Part shown: positions 32,661-43,239 of the stretch, in pieces
Layout: the number at the start of each line of letters is the position of its first letter
How positions within the stretch are numbered: position 1 is the first letter of the stretch
NCBI RefSeq assembly: GCF_023023025.1
Contig: NZ_CP095481.1
Location: 3,348,001-3,412,000, forward strand
Length of the DNA: 64,000 bases
Source: Amycolatopsis sp. WQ 127309
GTDB taxonomy: Bacteria > Actinomycetota > Actinomycetes > Mycobacteriales > Pseudonocardiaceae
Direction: 5' to 3'
Notes under the pieces: generated by a model
The model's database searches: none
The model's input: the letters and a program-made list of their open reading frames with translations, nothing else
What the model was told of the DNA's origin: nothing
Program-made: the position numbers and the translations under genes

Positions 32661-32966
32661 ATGGCGGGACAGAAGATCCGCATCCGGCTCAAGGCCTACG
32701 ACCACGAGGCGATCGACACCTCGGCGCGCAAGATCGTGGAGACGGTCACGCGCACCGGCGCCCGTGTTGTCGGGCCGGTGCCGCTGCCCACCGAGAAGAA
32801 CGTTTACTGCGTCATCCGCTCGCCGCACAAGTACAAGGACTCGCGCGAGCACTTCGAGATGCGCACGCACAAGCGTCTGATCGACATCCTCGACCCGACG
32901 CCGAAGACGGTCGACGCGCTCATGCGCATCGATCTGCCGGCGAGCGTCGACGTCAACATCCAGTAA
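32661..32966 (+). CDS. rpsJ: 30S ribosomal protein S10
   Basis: 101 aa from ATG 32661 ([21 protein letters not shown]). The frame is open upstream to 32523, but that part belongs to the leader. S10 binds the 3' domain of 16S rRNA and also serves as NusE in antitermination. First gene of the S10 operon. Confidence 0.97.
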   Translation: MAGQKIRIRLKAYDHEAIDTSARKIVETVTRTGARVVGPVPLPTEKNVYCVIRSPHKYKDSREHFEMRTHKRLIDILDPTPKTVDALMRIDLPASVDVNIQ

Positions 32967-32997
32967 GCGTTGGGCGAGCGGCGGAGATAAGAGACTC

Positions 32998-33654
32998 ATG
33001 TCTGACAGGCAAATGAAGGGCATCCTGGGCACCAAGCTCGGCATGACCCAGGTCTTCGACGAACTGAACCGGGTCGTTCCGGTCACGGTCGTCAAGGCCG
33101 GTCCGAACGTGGTGACCCAGGTTCGGACCCAGGACAAGGACGGCTACACGGCCGTGCAGCTGGCGTTCGGCGCGGTCGACCCGCGCAGGGTGAACAAGCC
33201 GCGCACCGGCCACTACGACAAGGCGGGCGTGACGCCGCGCCGCTTCCTTGCCGAGCTGCGCACCACCGACGCCGAGACCTATGAGGTCGGCCAGGAGATC
33301 ACCGCCGAGGTGTTCGCCGCCGGCGTCGAGGTCGACGTCACCGGTACCAGCAAGGGCAAGGGCTACGCGGGCGTCATGAAGCGCCACGGCTTCAAGGGCC
33401 AGGGCGCGAGCCACGGTGCGCAGGCCGTGCACCGCCGGCCGGGCTCGATCGGTGGCTGTGCCACCCCGGGCCGCGTCTTCAAGGGCGTGCGCATGGCCGG
33501 TCGGATGGGTTCCGACCGCGTCACCACGCAGAACCTGACCGTGCACGCGGTGCGTGCCGAGGACGGCCTGCTGCTGATCAAGGGCGCCGTGCCCGGTCCC
33601 AAGGGCGGCCTGCTGTTCGTGCGCAGCGCCGCGAAGGGTGGTAACTCCGAATGA
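32998..33654 (+). CDS. rplC: 50S ribosomal protein L3
   Basis: 218 aa. N-terminus [17 protein letters not shown] preceded by five extra residues, and the central finger [20 protein letters not shown], identify L3, one of the two assembly initiators of the 50S subunit close to the peptidyl-transferase centre. The stop overlaps rplD (ATGA). Confidence 0.97.
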   Translation: MSDRQMKGILGTKLGMTQVFDELNRVVPVTVVKAGPNVVTQVRTQDKDGYTAVQLAFGAVDPRRVNKPRTGHYDKAGVTPRRFLAELRTTDAETYEVGQEITAEVFAAGVEVDVTGTSKGKGYAGVMKRHGFKGQGASHGAQAVHRRPGSIGGCATPGRVFKGVRMAGRMGSDRVTTQNLTVHAVRAEDGLLLIKGAVPGPKGGLLFVRSAAKGGNSE

Positions 33655-34340
33655 CAAGCGTCGAGCTGAAGACCCCGGCCGGTAAAGCCGACGGCACCGT
33701 GGACCTCCCCGAGGAGATCTTCGACGTGCAGGCCAATGTCGCGCTGATGCACCAGGTGGTGGTGGCCCAGCAGGCCGCCGGCCGCCAGGGCACGCACGAC
33801 ACGAAGACCCGTGGCGAGGTTCGCGGTGGCGGCAAGAAGCCGTACCGCCAGAAGGGCACCGGCCGTGCCCGCCAGGGTTCGACCCGTGCGCCGCAGTTCG
33901 TCGGCGGTGGCGTCGTCCACGGCCCCACGCCGCGTGACTACTCCCAGCGCACCCCGAAGAAGATGAAGGCCGCCGCTCTGCGTGGCGCCCTCTCGGACCG
34001 GGCTCGCGCCGGCCAGCTGCACATCGTCACCGAACTGGTGACGGGTGAGAAGCCGTCCACGAAGGCCGCCAAGGCCGTTCTCGCCGCGGTGACGCAGGCG
34101 ACGCGCGTGCTCGTGGTGCTGCACCGGGACGACGAGTACAGCTGGGTTTCCCTGCGGAACCTCCCCGAGGTTCACCTGATCTGGTTCGACCAGCTCAACA
34201 CCTACGACGTGCTGGTCAACGACGACGTCGTGTTCACCAAGGCCGCTTACGACGGCTTCGTCGCCGGCCCCGCCCGGGGCAAGAGCGCGAAGGCTTCGGC
34301 GCGGTCGAGCGAGGTTTCGGAAGGGAGTGACGAGCAGTGA
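33651..34340 (+). CDS. rplD: 50S ribosomal protein L4
   Basis: 229 aa. The exit-tunnel loop region [20 protein letters not shown] is conserved. L4 lines the nascent-peptide tunnel and in E. coli represses its own operon. The C-terminus carries an extra Ala/Ser/Glu-rich tail ([19 protein letters not shown]), common in actinobacteria. Overlaps rplC and rplW by four bases each. Confidence 0.97.
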   Translation: MTSVELKTPAGKADGTVDLPEEIFDVQANVALMHQVVVAQQAAGRQGTHDTKTRGEVRGGGKKPYRQKGTGRARQGSTRAPQFVGGGVVHGPTPRDYSQRTPKKMKAAALRGALSDRARAGQLHIVTELVTGEKPSTKAAKAVLAAVTQATRVLVVLHRDDEYSWVSLRNLPEVHLIWFDQLNTYDVLVNDDVVFTKAAYDGFVAGPARGKSAKASARSSEVSEGSDEQ

Positions 34341-34648
34341 GTTCGGTCGCCATTGCCGATCCCCGCGACATCTTGCTCGCGCCGGTGATCTCCGAGAAGT
34401 CCTACGGACTGCTCGAGGACCACAAGTACACGTTCATCGTTCGTCCGGACGCCAACAAGACCCAGATCAAGATCGCGGTCGAAAAGGTGTTCGGCGTCAA
34501 GGTGGTCAGCGTCAACACGGCCAACCGCCAGGGCAAGCGGAAGCGGACTCGCGCAGGCTTCGGCAAGCGCAAGGACACGAAGCGCGCCATCGTGACTCTT
34601 TCGCCTGAGAGCAAGGCGATCGAGATCTTCGGCGGACCCACCGCGTAA
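34337..34648 (+). CDS. rplW: 50S ribosomal protein L23
   Basis: 103 aa from a GTG overlapping the rplD stop. Conserved [20 protein letters not shown] and the basic [20 protein letters not shown] loop identify L23, which sits at the tunnel exit and docks trigger factor and SRP. Confidence 0.97.
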   Translation: MSSVAIADPRDILLAPVISEKSYGLLEDHKYTFIVRPDANKTQIKIAVEKVFGVKVVSVNTANRQGKRKRTRAGFGKRKDTKRAIVTLSPESKAIEIFGGPTA

Positions 34649-34662
34649 AGGACTGAGCTGAC

Positions 34663-35499
34663 ATGGGCATCCGCAAGTACAAGCCGACGACCCCGGGTCG
34701 TCGCGGTTCGAGCGTCTCGGACTTCGCCGAGATCACCCGCTCGACTCCCGAGAAGTCGCTGCTGCGTCCGCTGAGCGGCACGGGCGGTCGCAACTCGTCC
34801 GGCAAGATCACCACCCGGCACAAGGGTGGTGGCCACAAGCGTGCGTACCGGCTGATCGACTTCCGCCGGAACGACAAGGACGGCGTTCCCGCCAAGGTCG
34901 CGCACATCGAGTACGACCCCAACCGGTCCGCTCGCATCGCGCTGCTGCACTACGCCGACGGTGAGAAGCGCTACATCATCGCACCGGAGAAGCTTCGCCA
35001 GGGTGACACGGTTGAGAACGGCCCCCGCGCCGACATCAAGCCGGGCAACAACCTGCCGCTGCGCAACATCCCGGTCGGTACCGTGATCCACGCGATCGAG
35101 CTCCGCCCCGGTGGCGGCGCGAAGATGGCGCGGTCCGCGGGCGCGAAGGTGCAGCTCGTCGCCAAGGACGGTCCGTACGCCCAGCTGCGTCTCCCCTCGG
35201 GTGAGATCCGCAACGTGGACGTGCGCAACCGCGCCACCATCGGCGAGGTCGGCAACTCCGAGCACGCTAACATCAACTGGGGCAAGGCCGGCCGCAACCG
35301 CTGGCGCGGCAAGCGCCCCACGGTCCGTGGTGTCGTCATGAACCCGGTCGACCACCCGCACGGTGGTGGCGAGGGCAAGACGTCCGGTGGTCGTCACCCC
35401 GTCAACCCGAACGGTAAGCCCGAAGGTCGCACGCGTCGCCGTAAGGCATCCGACGCGATGATCGTCCGCCGTCGCCGTACCGGCAAGAACAAGCGCTGA
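34663..35499 (+). CDS. rplB: 50S ribosomal protein L2
   Basis: 278 aa. [20 protein letters not shown] and the C-terminal [20 protein letters not shown] (with the His that lies near the peptidyl-transferase centre) are characteristic of L2. Located 14 bases after rplW. Confidence 0.98.
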   Translation: MGIRKYKPTTPGRRGSSVSDFAEITRSTPEKSLLRPLSGTGGRNSSGKITTRHKGGGHKRAYRLIDFRRNDKDGVPAKVAHIEYDPNRSARIALLHYADGEKRYIIAPEKLRQGDTVENGPRADIKPGNNLPLRNIPVGTVIHAIELRPGGGAKMARSAGAKVQLVAKDGPYAQLRLPSGEIRNVDVRNRATIGEVGNSEHANINWGKAGRNRWRGKRPTVRGVVMNPVDHPHGGGEGKTSGGRHPVNPNGKPEGRTRRRKASDAMIVRRRRTGKNKR

Positions 35500-35517
35500 G
35501 CAGGGAGGTAGAAGAAC

Positions 35518-35799
35518 ATGCCACGTAGCCTCAAAAAGGGCCCCTTCGTGGACGACCACCTGCTCAAGAAGGTGGACGTTCTCAACGAGTCGGGCAAGAA
35601 GACCGTCATCAAGACCTGGTCGCGTCGGTCCACGATCATCCCGGACTTCCTGGGTCACACGATCGCGGTGCACGACGGCCGCAAGCACGTCCCGGTGTTC
35701 GTCACCGAGGCAATGGTGGGTCACAAGCTGGGGGAGTTCGCCCCGACTCGGACCTTCAAGGGTCACATCAAGGACGACCGGAAGTCGCGCCGCCGCTGA
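35518..35799 (+). CDS. rpsS: 30S ribosomal protein S19
   Basis: 93 aa, standard length. [19 protein letters not shown] is the usual N-terminus. A strong AGGGAGG precedes the start. It binds the 30S head next to S13. Confidence 0.97.
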   Translation: MPRSLKKGPFVDDHLLKKVDVLNESGKKTVIKTWSRRSTIIPDFLGHTIAVHDGRKHVPVFVTEAMVGHKLGEFAPTRTFKGHIKDDRKSRRR

Positions 35800-35827
35800 G
35801 CGGGCACGAGAGATCAAGGAACTAGCG

Positions 35828-36240
35828 ATGAACGCCCAGAACGACGTGGCCGAGGCTCTGCCTGTGGCTTACGCGCGGGCTCGCTTTGTCCGGGACTCGC
35901 CTACCAAGGTGCGCCGGGTCATCGAGCTCATCAAGGGACGTAGCGCCGCCGACGCCTTGGCCGTGCTCCGCTTCGCCCCCCAGGCGGCGAGCGAGCCGGT
36001 CGCGAAGGTGCTCGCGAGCGCCGTGGCCAACGCCGAGAACAACCTTCAGCTGGACCCGGAGACGCTCTGGGTCAAGAACGCGTACGCCGACGAGGGCCCG
36101 ACCCTCAAGCGCATCCGCCCGCGGGCCCAGGGGCGCGCGTACCGGATCCGCAAGCGGACCAGCCACATCACCGTCGAGGTGGAGTCGCGTCCGGCCGCCG
36201 CGCAGAAGGCTCAGAGCAAGAAGAAGGCAGGTGGCCGGTA

Positions 36241-36241
<1 letters not shown>
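35828..36241 (+). CDS. rplV: 50S ribosomal protein L22
   Basis: 137 aa. Conserved core [20 protein letters not shown] and the hairpin loop region [18 protein letters not shown] that reaches the tunnel constriction with L4. The C-terminus adds a Lys/Gln/Ala-rich tail. The stop shares one base with the rpsC start. Confidence 0.97.
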
Positions 36242-37062
<821 letters not shown>

Positions 37063-37065
37063 GAC

Positions 37066-37485
37066 GTGCTCATCCCGCGCAGGGTCAAGCACCGGAAGCA
37101 GCACTCCCCGAAGCGCCACGGCGCCGCCAAGGGTGGCACGAAGGTCAGCTTCGGCGAGTACGGCATCCAGGCGCTTGAGCACAGCTACGTGACGAACCGG
37201 CAGATCGAGTCCGCTCGTATCGCCATGACCCGTCACATCAAGCGTGGTGGCAAGGTGTGGACGACCATCTACCCGGACCGCCCGCTGACGAAGAAGCCGG
37301 CCGAAACCCGCATGGGTTCCGGTAAGGGTTCGCCCGAGTGGTGGATCGCCAACGTGAAGCCGGGTCGCGTGATGTTCGAGATCAGCTTCCCGAACGAGGA
37401 GACCGCCCGCGAGGCGCTCCGTCGCGCGATCCACAAGCTGCCCATGAAGTGCCGCATCGTGACCCGTGAAGGTGGTGAGTTCTGA
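37066..37485 (+). CDS. rplP: 50S ribosomal protein L16
   Basis: 139 aa from GTG 37066. [19 protein letters not shown] is the standard L16 start and [19 protein letters not shown] is the conserved loop near the A site. The stop shares one base with rpmC. Confidence 0.97.
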   Translation: MLIPRRVKHRKQHSPKRHGAAKGGTKVSFGEYGIQALEHSYVTNRQIESARIAMTRHIKRGGKVWTTIYPDRPLTKKPAETRMGSGKGSPEWWIANVKPGRVMFEISFPNEETAREALRRAIHKLPMKCRIVTREGGEF

Positions 37486-37733
37486 TGGCGAAGGCAGGTG
37501 CCGCTCTGGCATCGGAGCTGCGTGAGCTCACCGCGGAAGAGCTCGTCCTGCGTCTGAAGGAATACAAGGAGGAGCTCTTCAACCTCCGCTTCCAGATGGC
37601 GACCGGGCAGCTCGACAACAACCGCCGTCTGCGCACCGTCCGCACGGACATCGCGCGGATCTACACGGTCATGCGCGAGCGCGAACTCGGCTTGTCCGTG
37701 GCCCCCGACGCCGAGAGTGAAGGTGCCGCATGA
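37485..37733 (+). CDS. rpmC: 50S ribosomal protein L29
   Basis: 82 aa. [33 protein letters not shown] is split here as the classic two-helix L29 core, followed by [23 protein letters not shown] short acidic tail follows. Overlaps both neighbours. Confidence 0.96.
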   Translation: MAKAGAALASELRELTAEELVLRLKEYKEELFNLRFQMATGQLDNNRRLRTVRTDIARIYTVMRERELGLSVAPDAESEGAA

Positions 37734-38008
37734 GCGAGCCCACCACCGAGACGCCGGCCCGGAACGACCGCAAGGTCCGCGAGGGCTACGTGGTTTCGGA
37801 CAAGATGAACAAGACGATCGTGGTCGAGCTCGAAGACCGCAAGAAGCACCCCCGTTACTCGAAGGTCGTTCGCAGCACCACCAAGGTCAAGGTGCACGAC
37901 GAGAACAACGAGGCGGGCGTGGGCGACCGGGTCACCTTGATGGAGACCCGCCCGCTGTCGGCGACGAAGCGGTGGCGCCTGGTGCAGATCGTGGAGAAGG
38001 CCAAGTAA
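37730..38008 (+). CDS. rpsQ: 30S ribosomal protein S17
   Basis: 92 aa from an ATGA overlap with rpmC. Conserved [20 protein letters not shown] and [20 protein letters not shown] identify S17. It is the last gene of the S10 run before a 94-base spacer. Confidence 0.97.
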   Translation: MSEPTTETPARNDRKVREGYVVSDKMNKTIVVELEDRKKHPRYSKVVRSTTKVKVHDENNEAGVGDRVTLMETRPLSATKRWRLVQIVEKAK

Positions 38009-38102
38009 GCAGGGCTCTCTCGAGAGTCCTTAGTTCCGCAAGGCTCGCTCACTGTGACCTTTCACGAGCTGGCGAGAACCGGCGCGACATACAGGAGTTG
38101 AC
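38009..38102 (+). other. rpsQ-rplN spacer (S10/spc operon boundary)
   Basis: This 94-base gap in an otherwise tightly packed cluster holds a perfect palindrome CTCTCGAGAG at 38017-38026, flanked by further complementary bases, then GAGTTG before the rplN GTG. It may mark a promoter or processing site at the start of the spc operon; no clear -35/-10 pair was found. Confidence 0.35.
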
Positions 38103-38471
38103 GTGATCCAGCAGGAGTCGCGGCTTCGGGTAGCCGACAACACGGGTGCGAAGGAAATCCTCTGCATCCGGGTTCTCGGTGGCTCCGGGCGGCGCTACGC
38201 CGGCATCGGCGACATCATCGTCGCCACCGTGAAGGACGCCATCCCGGCTGCCGGGGTGAAGAAGGGCGACGTCGTCAAGGCGGTCATCGTCCGCACGGTC
38301 AAGGAGCGTCGTCGTCCGGACGGTTCCTACATCCGGTTCGACGAGAACGCCGCCGTGCTCATCAAGAACGACAACGAGCCCCGCGGCACCCGCATCTTCG
38401 GCCCGGTGGGCCGCGAGCTGCGCGACCGAAAGTTCATGAAGATCATTTCGCTCGCGCCGGAGGTGCTGTAA
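38103..38471 (+). CDS. rplN: 50S ribosomal protein L14
   Basis: 122 aa from GTG 38103. [20 protein letters not shown] and the C-terminal [19 protein letters not shown] are standard for L14, which contacts the 30S subunit at bridge B8 and binds RsfS. The stop shares one base with rplX. Confidence 0.98.
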   Translation: MIQQESRLRVADNTGAKEILCIRVLGGSGRRYAGIGDIIVATVKDAIPAAGVKKGDVVKAVIVRTVKERRRPDGSYIRFDENAAVLIKNDNEPRGTRIFGPVGRELRDRKFMKIISLAPEVL

Positions 38472-38785
38472 TGAAGGTGAAGAAGGGCGACACGGTCGTC
38501 GTCATCGCCGGCAAGGACAAGGGCGCCAAGGGCAAGGTCATCCAGGCTTACCCCGAGCGCGAACGCGTGCTGGTCGAGGGCGTTAACCGGATCAAGAAGC
38601 ACACGCGGATCAGCCAGACCCAGCGCGGCGCGCAGTCCGGTGGCATCGTCACCCAGGAAGCCCCCATCCACATCTCGAACGTGATGGTGGTCGACGCGGA
38701 CGGCAAGCCGACCCGGGTGGGTTACCGCATCGGCGAGGACGGCAAGAAGGTCCGGATCTCGCGCCGGAACGGTAAGGACATCTGA
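38471..38785 (+). CDS. rplX: 50S ribosomal protein L24
   Basis: 104 aa. The KOW motif is near the N-terminus ([20 protein letters not shown]), followed by NRIKKHTR and ISNVMVVD. L24 initiates 50S assembly. One-base overlaps on both sides. Confidence 0.97.
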   Translation: MKVKKGDTVVVIAGKDKGAKGKVIQAYPERERVLVEGVNRIKKHTRISQTQRGAQSGGIVTQEAPIHISNVMVVDADGKPTRVGYRIGEDGKKVRISRRNGKDI

Positions 38786-39348
38786 TGACCACCGCAGAGA
38801 AGGTCGCGCCGCGCCTCAAGGTGCGCTACCGCGAAGAGATCAAGGGACAGCTTCAGGCGGAGTTCTCCTTCGTCAACGTCCACCAGATCCCGGGCGTCGT
38901 GAAGGTCGTCGTGAACATGGGCGTCGGTGACGCCGCTCGCGACAGCAAGCTGATCGATGGCGCGGTCAAGGACCTCGCCCTGATCACCGGCCAGAAGCCC
39001 GAGGTCCGGAAGGCTCGCAAGTCCATCGCGCAGTTCAAGCTGCGCGAGGGGCAGCCGATCGGTGCGCGCGTCACGCTGCGCGGCGACCGGATGTGGGAGT
39101 TCCTCGACCGGTTGCTGACCATCGCGCTGCCGCGTATCCGCGACTTCCGCGGGCTTTCGCCGAAGCAGTTCGACGGCCACGGTAACTACACGTTCGGTCT
39201 CAACGAGCAGTCGATGTTCCACGAGATCGACCCTGACTCCATCGACCGCCCGCGCGGCATGGACGTCACCGTCGTCACGACCGCCACGAACGACGACGAG
39301 GGCCGGGCGCTGCTGCGCAAGCTCGGCTTCCCGTTCAAGGAGAACTGA
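38785..39348 (+). CDS. rplE: 50S ribosomal protein L5
   Basis: 187 aa. Conserved [37 protein letters not shown] and [16 protein letters not shown] identify L5, which binds 5S rRNA and forms bridge B1b. Followed after four bases by the zinc-type S14 gene. Confidence 0.98.
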   Translation: MTTAEKVAPRLKVRYREEIKGQLQAEFSFVNVHQIPGVVKVVVNMGVGDAARDSKLIDGAVKDLALITGQKPEVRKARKSIAQFKLREGQPIGARVTLRGDRMWEFLDRLLTIALPRIRDFRGLSPKQFDGHGNYTFGLNEQSMFHEIDPDSIDRPRGMDVTVVTTATNDDEGRALLRKLGFPFKEN

Positions 39349-39352
39349 GCCG

Positions 39353-39538
39353 ATGGCCAAGAAAGCACTGGTCCACAAGGCCTCGAAGAAGCCGAAGTTC
39401 GCCGTGCGCGGCTACACCCGTTGCCAGCGGTGCGGCCGCCCGCACGCGGTGTTCCGCAAGTTCGGGCTCTGCCGGATCTGCCTTCGCGAGATGGCGCACG
39501 CGGGCGAGCTGCCCGGGGTCCGCAAGTCCAGCTGGTAG
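39353..39538 (+). CDS. rpsZ: 30S ribosomal protein S14, zinc-binding type
   Basis: 61 aa. Two CxxC motifs (CQRCGRPH and CRICLRE) mark the C+ zinc-binding short form. Zinc-independent S14 paralogues are normally encoded elsewhere under zinc control in actinobacteria; none is in the window. Confidence 0.97.
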   Translation: MAKKALVHKASKKPKFAVRGYTRCQRCGRPHAVFRKFGLCRICLREMAHAGELPGVRKSSW

Positions 39539-39737
39539 AAGCGGTTCTTCATCTTTGCCAATCCGGCCGAAAGCAGGCGGCACGGGCCGAGAGCTCACCG
39601 GCTCACCGGCACCCTTCCGCCGTGACTGCCGGTCGGATTGGCAAGCATTCGACACAGAACTCCCACTTCGCCACAGGCCCCGCTGCCCGGAACTCCCGGG
39701 TGGCGGGGAACCAGGCGAGAAAGGTTGACAGGTCACC
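39539..39737 (+). promoter_or_regulatory. Structured rpsZ-rpsH spacer, candidate cis-regulatory RNA
   Basis: A 199-base gap interrupts the tightly packed spc operon. Bases 39555-39565 (TTGCCAATCCG) are perfectly complementary to 39634-39644, and the helix extends four more pairs inward with one G-U (to 39569/39630). The enclosed 60 bases contain additional GC-rich complementary pieces. No gene is seen. In E. coli S8 regulates the spc operon by binding mRNA, so an S8 site just upstream of rpsH is one possibility. Confidence 0.45.
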
Positions 39738-40136
39738 ATGACGATGACCGACCCGATCGCAGACTTCTTGACCCGTCTGCGTAACGCGAACTCGGCGTAC
39801 CACGACGAGGTCGTGCTTCCCCACTCGAAGCTCAAGGCGAACATCGCGGAGATCCTCAAGCGCGAGGGTTACATCGCGAGCTACCGCGACGAGCCGGGCG
39901 AGAAGCACAAGAACCTGATCGTCGAGCTCAAGTACGGCCCCAACCGTGAGCGCAGCATCGCCGGCCTCCGGCGCGTGTCCAAGCCCGGCCTGCGGGTCTA
40001 CGCAAAATCGACCGAACTGCCGTCCGTTCTGGGTGGCCTCGGCGTCGCGATCCTCTCGACGTCTTCGGGGCTGCAGACGGACCGTCAGGCCAAGCGAAAC
40101 AGCGTGGGCGGCGAAGTCCTCGCCTACGTCTGGTAA
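39738..40136 (+). CDS. rpsH: 30S ribosomal protein S8
   Basis: 132 aa. [20 protein letters not shown] (after a two-codon MT extension) and the C-terminal [11 protein letters not shown] are typical of S8, which binds helix 21 of 16S rRNA and is the spc operon autoregulator in E. coli. The start at 39738 is favoured over the ATG at 39744 only by reach of the AAAGG site. Confidence 0.97.
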   Translation: MTMTDPIADFLTRLRNANSAYHDEVVLPHSKLKANIAEILKREGYIASYRDEPGEKHKNLIVELKYGPNRERSIAGLRRVSKPGLRVYAKSTELPSVLGGLGVAILSTSSGLQTDRQAKRNSVGGEVLAYVW

Positions 40137-40152
40137 GGAAGGGGGCACAGAC

Positions 40153-40692
40153 ATGTCACGCATCGGAAAGCTGCCGGTCGCCGTCCCCTCCGGGGTCGAG
40201 GTGACCATCGACGGTCAGCGCATCAGCGTCAAGGGCCCCAAGGGGACCCTGGAACACATCATCGCCGAGCCGATCACGGTCGAGCGCGACGAGGCAGGCA
40301 CCCTGCTGATCAAGCGCCCGGACGACGAGCGCTACAGCAAGGCCATGCACGGCCTCACCCGCACGCTCGTGAACAACCTCGTGGTGGGCGTCACCGCCGG
40401 CTACGAGAAGAAGCTCGAGATCCACGGTGTCGGTTACCGCGTGCAGGCCAAGGGCTCGGACCTCGAGTTCGCCCTTGGCTACTCGCACCCGGTGAAGATC
40501 GAAGCCCCGGAAGGTATCACCTTCAAGGTGGAGACCCCGACCCGGTTCTCGGTCTCCGGTATCGACAAGCAGAAGGTCGGCCAGATCTCGGCCGTCATCC
40601 GCAAGCTGCGGCGCCCGGACCCGTACAAGGGCAAGGGCCTGCGCTACGAGGGTGAGAAGATCCGCCGCAAGGTCGGAAAGACGGGTAAGTGA
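40153..40692 (+). CDS. rplF: 50S ribosomal protein L6
   Basis: 179 aa from ATG 40153. [40 protein letters not shown] and the C-terminal [19 protein letters not shown] identify L6. The frame is open much further upstream, but that part overlaps rpsH. Confidence 0.98.
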   Translation: MSRIGKLPVAVPSGVEVTIDGQRISVKGPKGTLEHIIAEPITVERDEAGTLLIKRPDDERYSKAMHGLTRTLVNNLVVGVTAGYEKKLEIHGVGYRVQAKGSDLEFALGYSHPVKIEAPEGITFKVETPTRFSVSGIDKQKVGQISAVIRKLRRPDPYKGKGLRYEGEKIRRKVGKTGK

Positions 40693-40694
40693 TC

Positions 40695-41093
40695 ATGAGC
40701 GACACGACTACGAAGCGCAAGCCGGTGGGCAAGGACATCTCGACCCGCCGCCGCGTTGCGAAGACCCGTCGGCACTTCCGGCTCCGCAAGAAGGTCGCGG
40801 GCACCGAACAGCGTCCGCGCCTGGTCGTCAAGCGGTCTTCGCGGCACATCGCCGTGCAGGTCATCGACGACCTCGCCGGCCACACGCTGGCGTCGGCGTC
40901 CACCCTCGAGGCGGACGTGCGGGCGCTGGACGGCGACAAGAAGGCCAAGGCCGCCAAGGTCGGGGAACTCGTCGCGGCCCGTGCCAAGAACGCCGGGATC
41001 TCGGCTGTGGTGTTCGACCGTGGGGGCAACGCCTACCACGGCCGCATCGCCGCGCTCGCCGACGCCGCCCGTGAGGCGGGGTTGGAGTTCTGA
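40695..41093 (+). CDS. rplR: 50S ribosomal protein L18
   Basis: 132 aa from ATG 40695 (two bases after the rplF stop). Conserved [20 protein letters not shown] and the C-terminal [20 protein letters not shown] are standard for L18, the 5S rRNA binder that works with L5. Confidence 0.97.
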   Translation: MSDTTTKRKPVGKDISTRRRVAKTRRHFRLRKKVAGTEQRPRLVVKRSSRHIAVQVIDDLAGHTLASASTLEADVRALDGDKKAKAAKVGELVAARAKNAGISAVVFDRGGNAYHGRIAALADAAREAGLEF

Positions 41094-41130
41094 CGACCAT
41101 GCAGTTGCAGAAGCAAGAAGGGACAGCCTG

Positions 41131-41778
41131 ATGCCGGGACGTACACGGCAATTCGGCGGCGGACAGGGCGGACCCGGCGGGCAGGGCGGCAACGACCGCA
41201 ATGACCGTCGCGGTGGCGGCCGGGACCGGCGCGACAGCGGCCGTGGCGGGGCCGGCCAGGACAAGACCCCGCACCTCGAGAAGGTCGTGACGATCAACCG
41301 CGTCGCCAAGGTCGTCAAGGGTGGTCGTCGCTTCAGCTTCACCGCCCTCGTCGTCGTCGGTGACGGTGACGGTCAGGTCGGCGTCGGCTACGGCAAGGCC
41401 AAGGAAGTTCCCGCGGCGATCGCCAAGGGCGTCGAGGAAGCGAAGAAGAACTTCTTCCGCGTCCCCCGCGTCGGTGGCACCATTCCCCACCCGATCACGG
41501 GTGAGGAAGCCGCCGGTGTCGTGCTGCTCCGTCCGGCTTCCGCCGGTACCGGCGTCATCGCCGGTGGCCCGGTGCGCGCGGTGCTGGAGTGCGCGGGCGT
41601 CCACGACGTGCTGTCGAAGTCGCTCGGCTCCGACAACGCGATCAACATCGTGCACGCGACTGTGGCGGCCCTGAAGGGTCTGCAGCGTCCCGAAGAGGTC
41701 GCGGCCCGCCGCGGTCTCCCGCTCGAGGACGTCGCTCCGGCCCGGATGCTGCGCCAGCGCGCGGGTCAGGGGTCCTGA
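41131..41778 (+). CDS. rpsE: 30S ribosomal protein S5
   Basis: 215 aa from ATG 41131. An Arg/Gly/Asp-rich extension of about 45 residues (with [13 protein letters not shown]) precedes the S5 core: [35 protein letters not shown] and the C-terminal [15 protein letters not shown]. The basic N-terminal extension is common in high-GC actinobacteria. Stop is one base before rpmD. Confidence 0.97.
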   Translation: MPGRTRQFGGGQGGPGGQGGNDRNDRRGGGRDRRDSGRGGAGQDKTPHLEKVVTINRVAKVVKGGRRFSFTALVVVGDGDGQVGVGYGKAKEVPAAIAKGVEEAKKNFFRVPRVGGTIPHPITGEEAAGVVLLRPASAGTGVIAGGPVRAVLECAGVHDVLSKSLGSDNAINIVHATVAALKGLQRPEEVAARRGLPLEDVAPARMLRQRAGQGS

Positions 41779-41779
41779 C

Positions 41780-41965
41780 ATGACTCAGCTCAAAGTCACC
41801 CAGATCAAGAGCAAGATCGGCACGAAGCACGCTCACCGCGAGTCGCTGCGCACCCTCGGGCTGCGCAAGATCCGCCAGAGCGTCGTGCGTGATGACACCC
41901 CCCAGGTGCGCGGCCTGATCCACACCGTCCGCCACCTGGTGGAGGTCGAGGAGGTCCAGGCATGA
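41780..41965 (+). CDS. rpmD: 50S ribosomal protein L30
   Basis: 61 aa. [20 protein letters not shown] and [16 protein letters not shown] match L30. Coupled to rplO by ATGA overlap. Confidence 0.96.
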   Translation: MTQLKVTQIKSKIGTKHAHRESLRTLGLRKIRQSVVRDDTPQVRGLIHTVRHLVEVEEVQA

Positions 41966-42408
41966 CGGCCATCAAGATCCACCACCTGCGTCCGGCTCCG
42001 GGCGCCAAGCGCGAGAAGATGCGCGTCGGTCGTGGTGAGGGTTCGAAGGGCAAGACCGCCGGTCGCGGTACCAAGGGCACCAAGGCCCGGAAGAACGTGC
42101 CCGCCGGCTTCGAGGGTGGGCAGATGCCCATCCACATGCGGCTCCCGAAGCTTCGCGGCTTCAAGAACCGCTTCCGCACCGAGTACCAGCCGGTGAACGT
42201 GGGCGACATCGCCCGCGTCTTCCCGGACGGTGGCAAGGTCGGCGCCGAGGAGCTCGTCGCCAAGGGTCTCGTCCGCAAGGGCAAGCTCGTCAAGGTGCTC
42301 GGCAACGGTGACATCGACGGCGTCAAGCTCGACGTGACCGCCGACGGTTTCTCCGGCTCCGCCAAGGAGAAGCTCGAAGCGGCCGGTGGCTCCGCCACCA
42401 CCAACTGA
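41962..42408 (+). CDS. rplO: 50S ribosomal protein L15
   Basis: 148 aa. [40 protein letters not shown] and [15 protein letters not shown] are standard. It ends this ribosomal run; unlike in many bacteria, secY does not follow directly because a terminator and three accessory genes intervene. Confidence 0.98.
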   Translation: MTAIKIHHLRPAPGAKREKMRVGRGEGSKGKTAGRGTKGTKARKNVPAGFEGGQMPIHMRLPKLRGFKNRFRTEYQPVNVGDIARVFPDGGKVGAEELVAKGLVRKGKLVKVLGNGDIDGVKLDVTADGFSGSAKEKLEAAGGSATTN

Positions 42409-42426
42409 GCTCGTTCGCAGTACTGA

Positions 42427-42463
42427 CCGAAGGCCCGCCTGGCCCAGCCAGGCGGGCCTTCGG
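42427..42463 (+). terminator. spc operon terminator after rplO
   Basis: A 16-bp perfect stem (42427-42442 with 42448-42463) and a five-base loop CCCAG, 19 bases after the stop. One of the strongest hairpins in the window, so secY must have its own promoter. Confidence 0.88.
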
Positions 42464-42524
42464 CGTTCCCGCGCCCTCGTGCGGCAGCCTTGCCCACCGG
42501 GCATTTCGCCTGGAAGATCGGCGA

Positions 42525-43193
42525 GTGGACACCCCTCAGCAGCCCCCGCCGCCCGCCACGACGCCGCGGCGGAAGCGGGCTCTCCTCGCACCGGGGCTCT
42601 ACGCGCTGGCCGCCGTGCTCATGGCCGGCGGGCTGTTCCTGCCGCTCTTCCGCGCCGTCTACCCGCTTTCCCAGCTGCAGGCCGGCGCCATGGCCGTCAT
42701 CACGACGTCGGCGTGGGGGACCCGGATCGAGTTCACCGCCCAGGAGTCCCTCGCCCGGCCCGGCGCGCCCTTCGGCTTCCCGATCATCGTGGTGGTGGTG
42801 CTGCTCGCTGCCGCGTCGGGCCTCCTCCTCGCCCGCCGGCGCCTGGGCGGGTGGCTGGGCCAGGTGGGCGTGGTCTTCGCCGCCGGCGTCGTCCTCACCA
42901 TCGAGATGGTCGGCCTCGGCCAGGGGGCGCGTGCGGACTACGGCAGCATCGACCTGACCACCGAGCCGGGCATGTGGCTCCTCATCGGCGGCACGCTGGT
43001 GGCCGCGGCCGCGGCGGTGCTGACCCACCGCGCGGACGGTCACCGCGGCGCGGACTGGGCCGACCCGGCGGTGGCCTACGCCGACACGGACACCCCGCCG
43101 TCGGGGTTCGCGATGCCGGCGGTCCAGGCGCTCGACGGGGTCTCGATCACGGTCCTCCCGCCGGAAGCGCCGCCCGAGCGACCGGGTGGCTGA
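42525..43193 (+). CDS. Four-helix membrane protein, tandem paralogue 1
   Basis: 222 aa from GTG 42525, following GGAAGATCGGCGA. A Pro-rich start is followed by four hydrophobic segments (about residues 22-44, 83-102, 110-128 and 150-168), and an extracytoplasmic loop lies between the first two. The C-terminus has WADPAVAYADTDTPPSG and ends ITVLPPEAPPER, shared with the next gene. No family recognised; probably an envelope protein restricted to this lineage. Confidence 0.6.
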   Translation: MDTPQQPPPPATTPRRKRALLAPGLYALAAVLMAGGLFLPLFRAVYPLSQLQAGAMAVITTSAWGTRIEFTAQESLARPGAPFGFPIIVVVVLLAAASGLLLARRRLGGWLGQVGVVFAAGVVLTIEMVGLGQGARADYGSIDLTTEPGMWLLIGGTLVAAAAAVLTHRADGHRGADWADPAVAYADTDTPPSGFAMPAVQALDGVSITVLPPEAPPERPGG

Positions 43194-43239
43194 ACCGGAG
43201 TTTCTTGCCGATACCGGATCCGGCGCGGAAGATCGCAGA

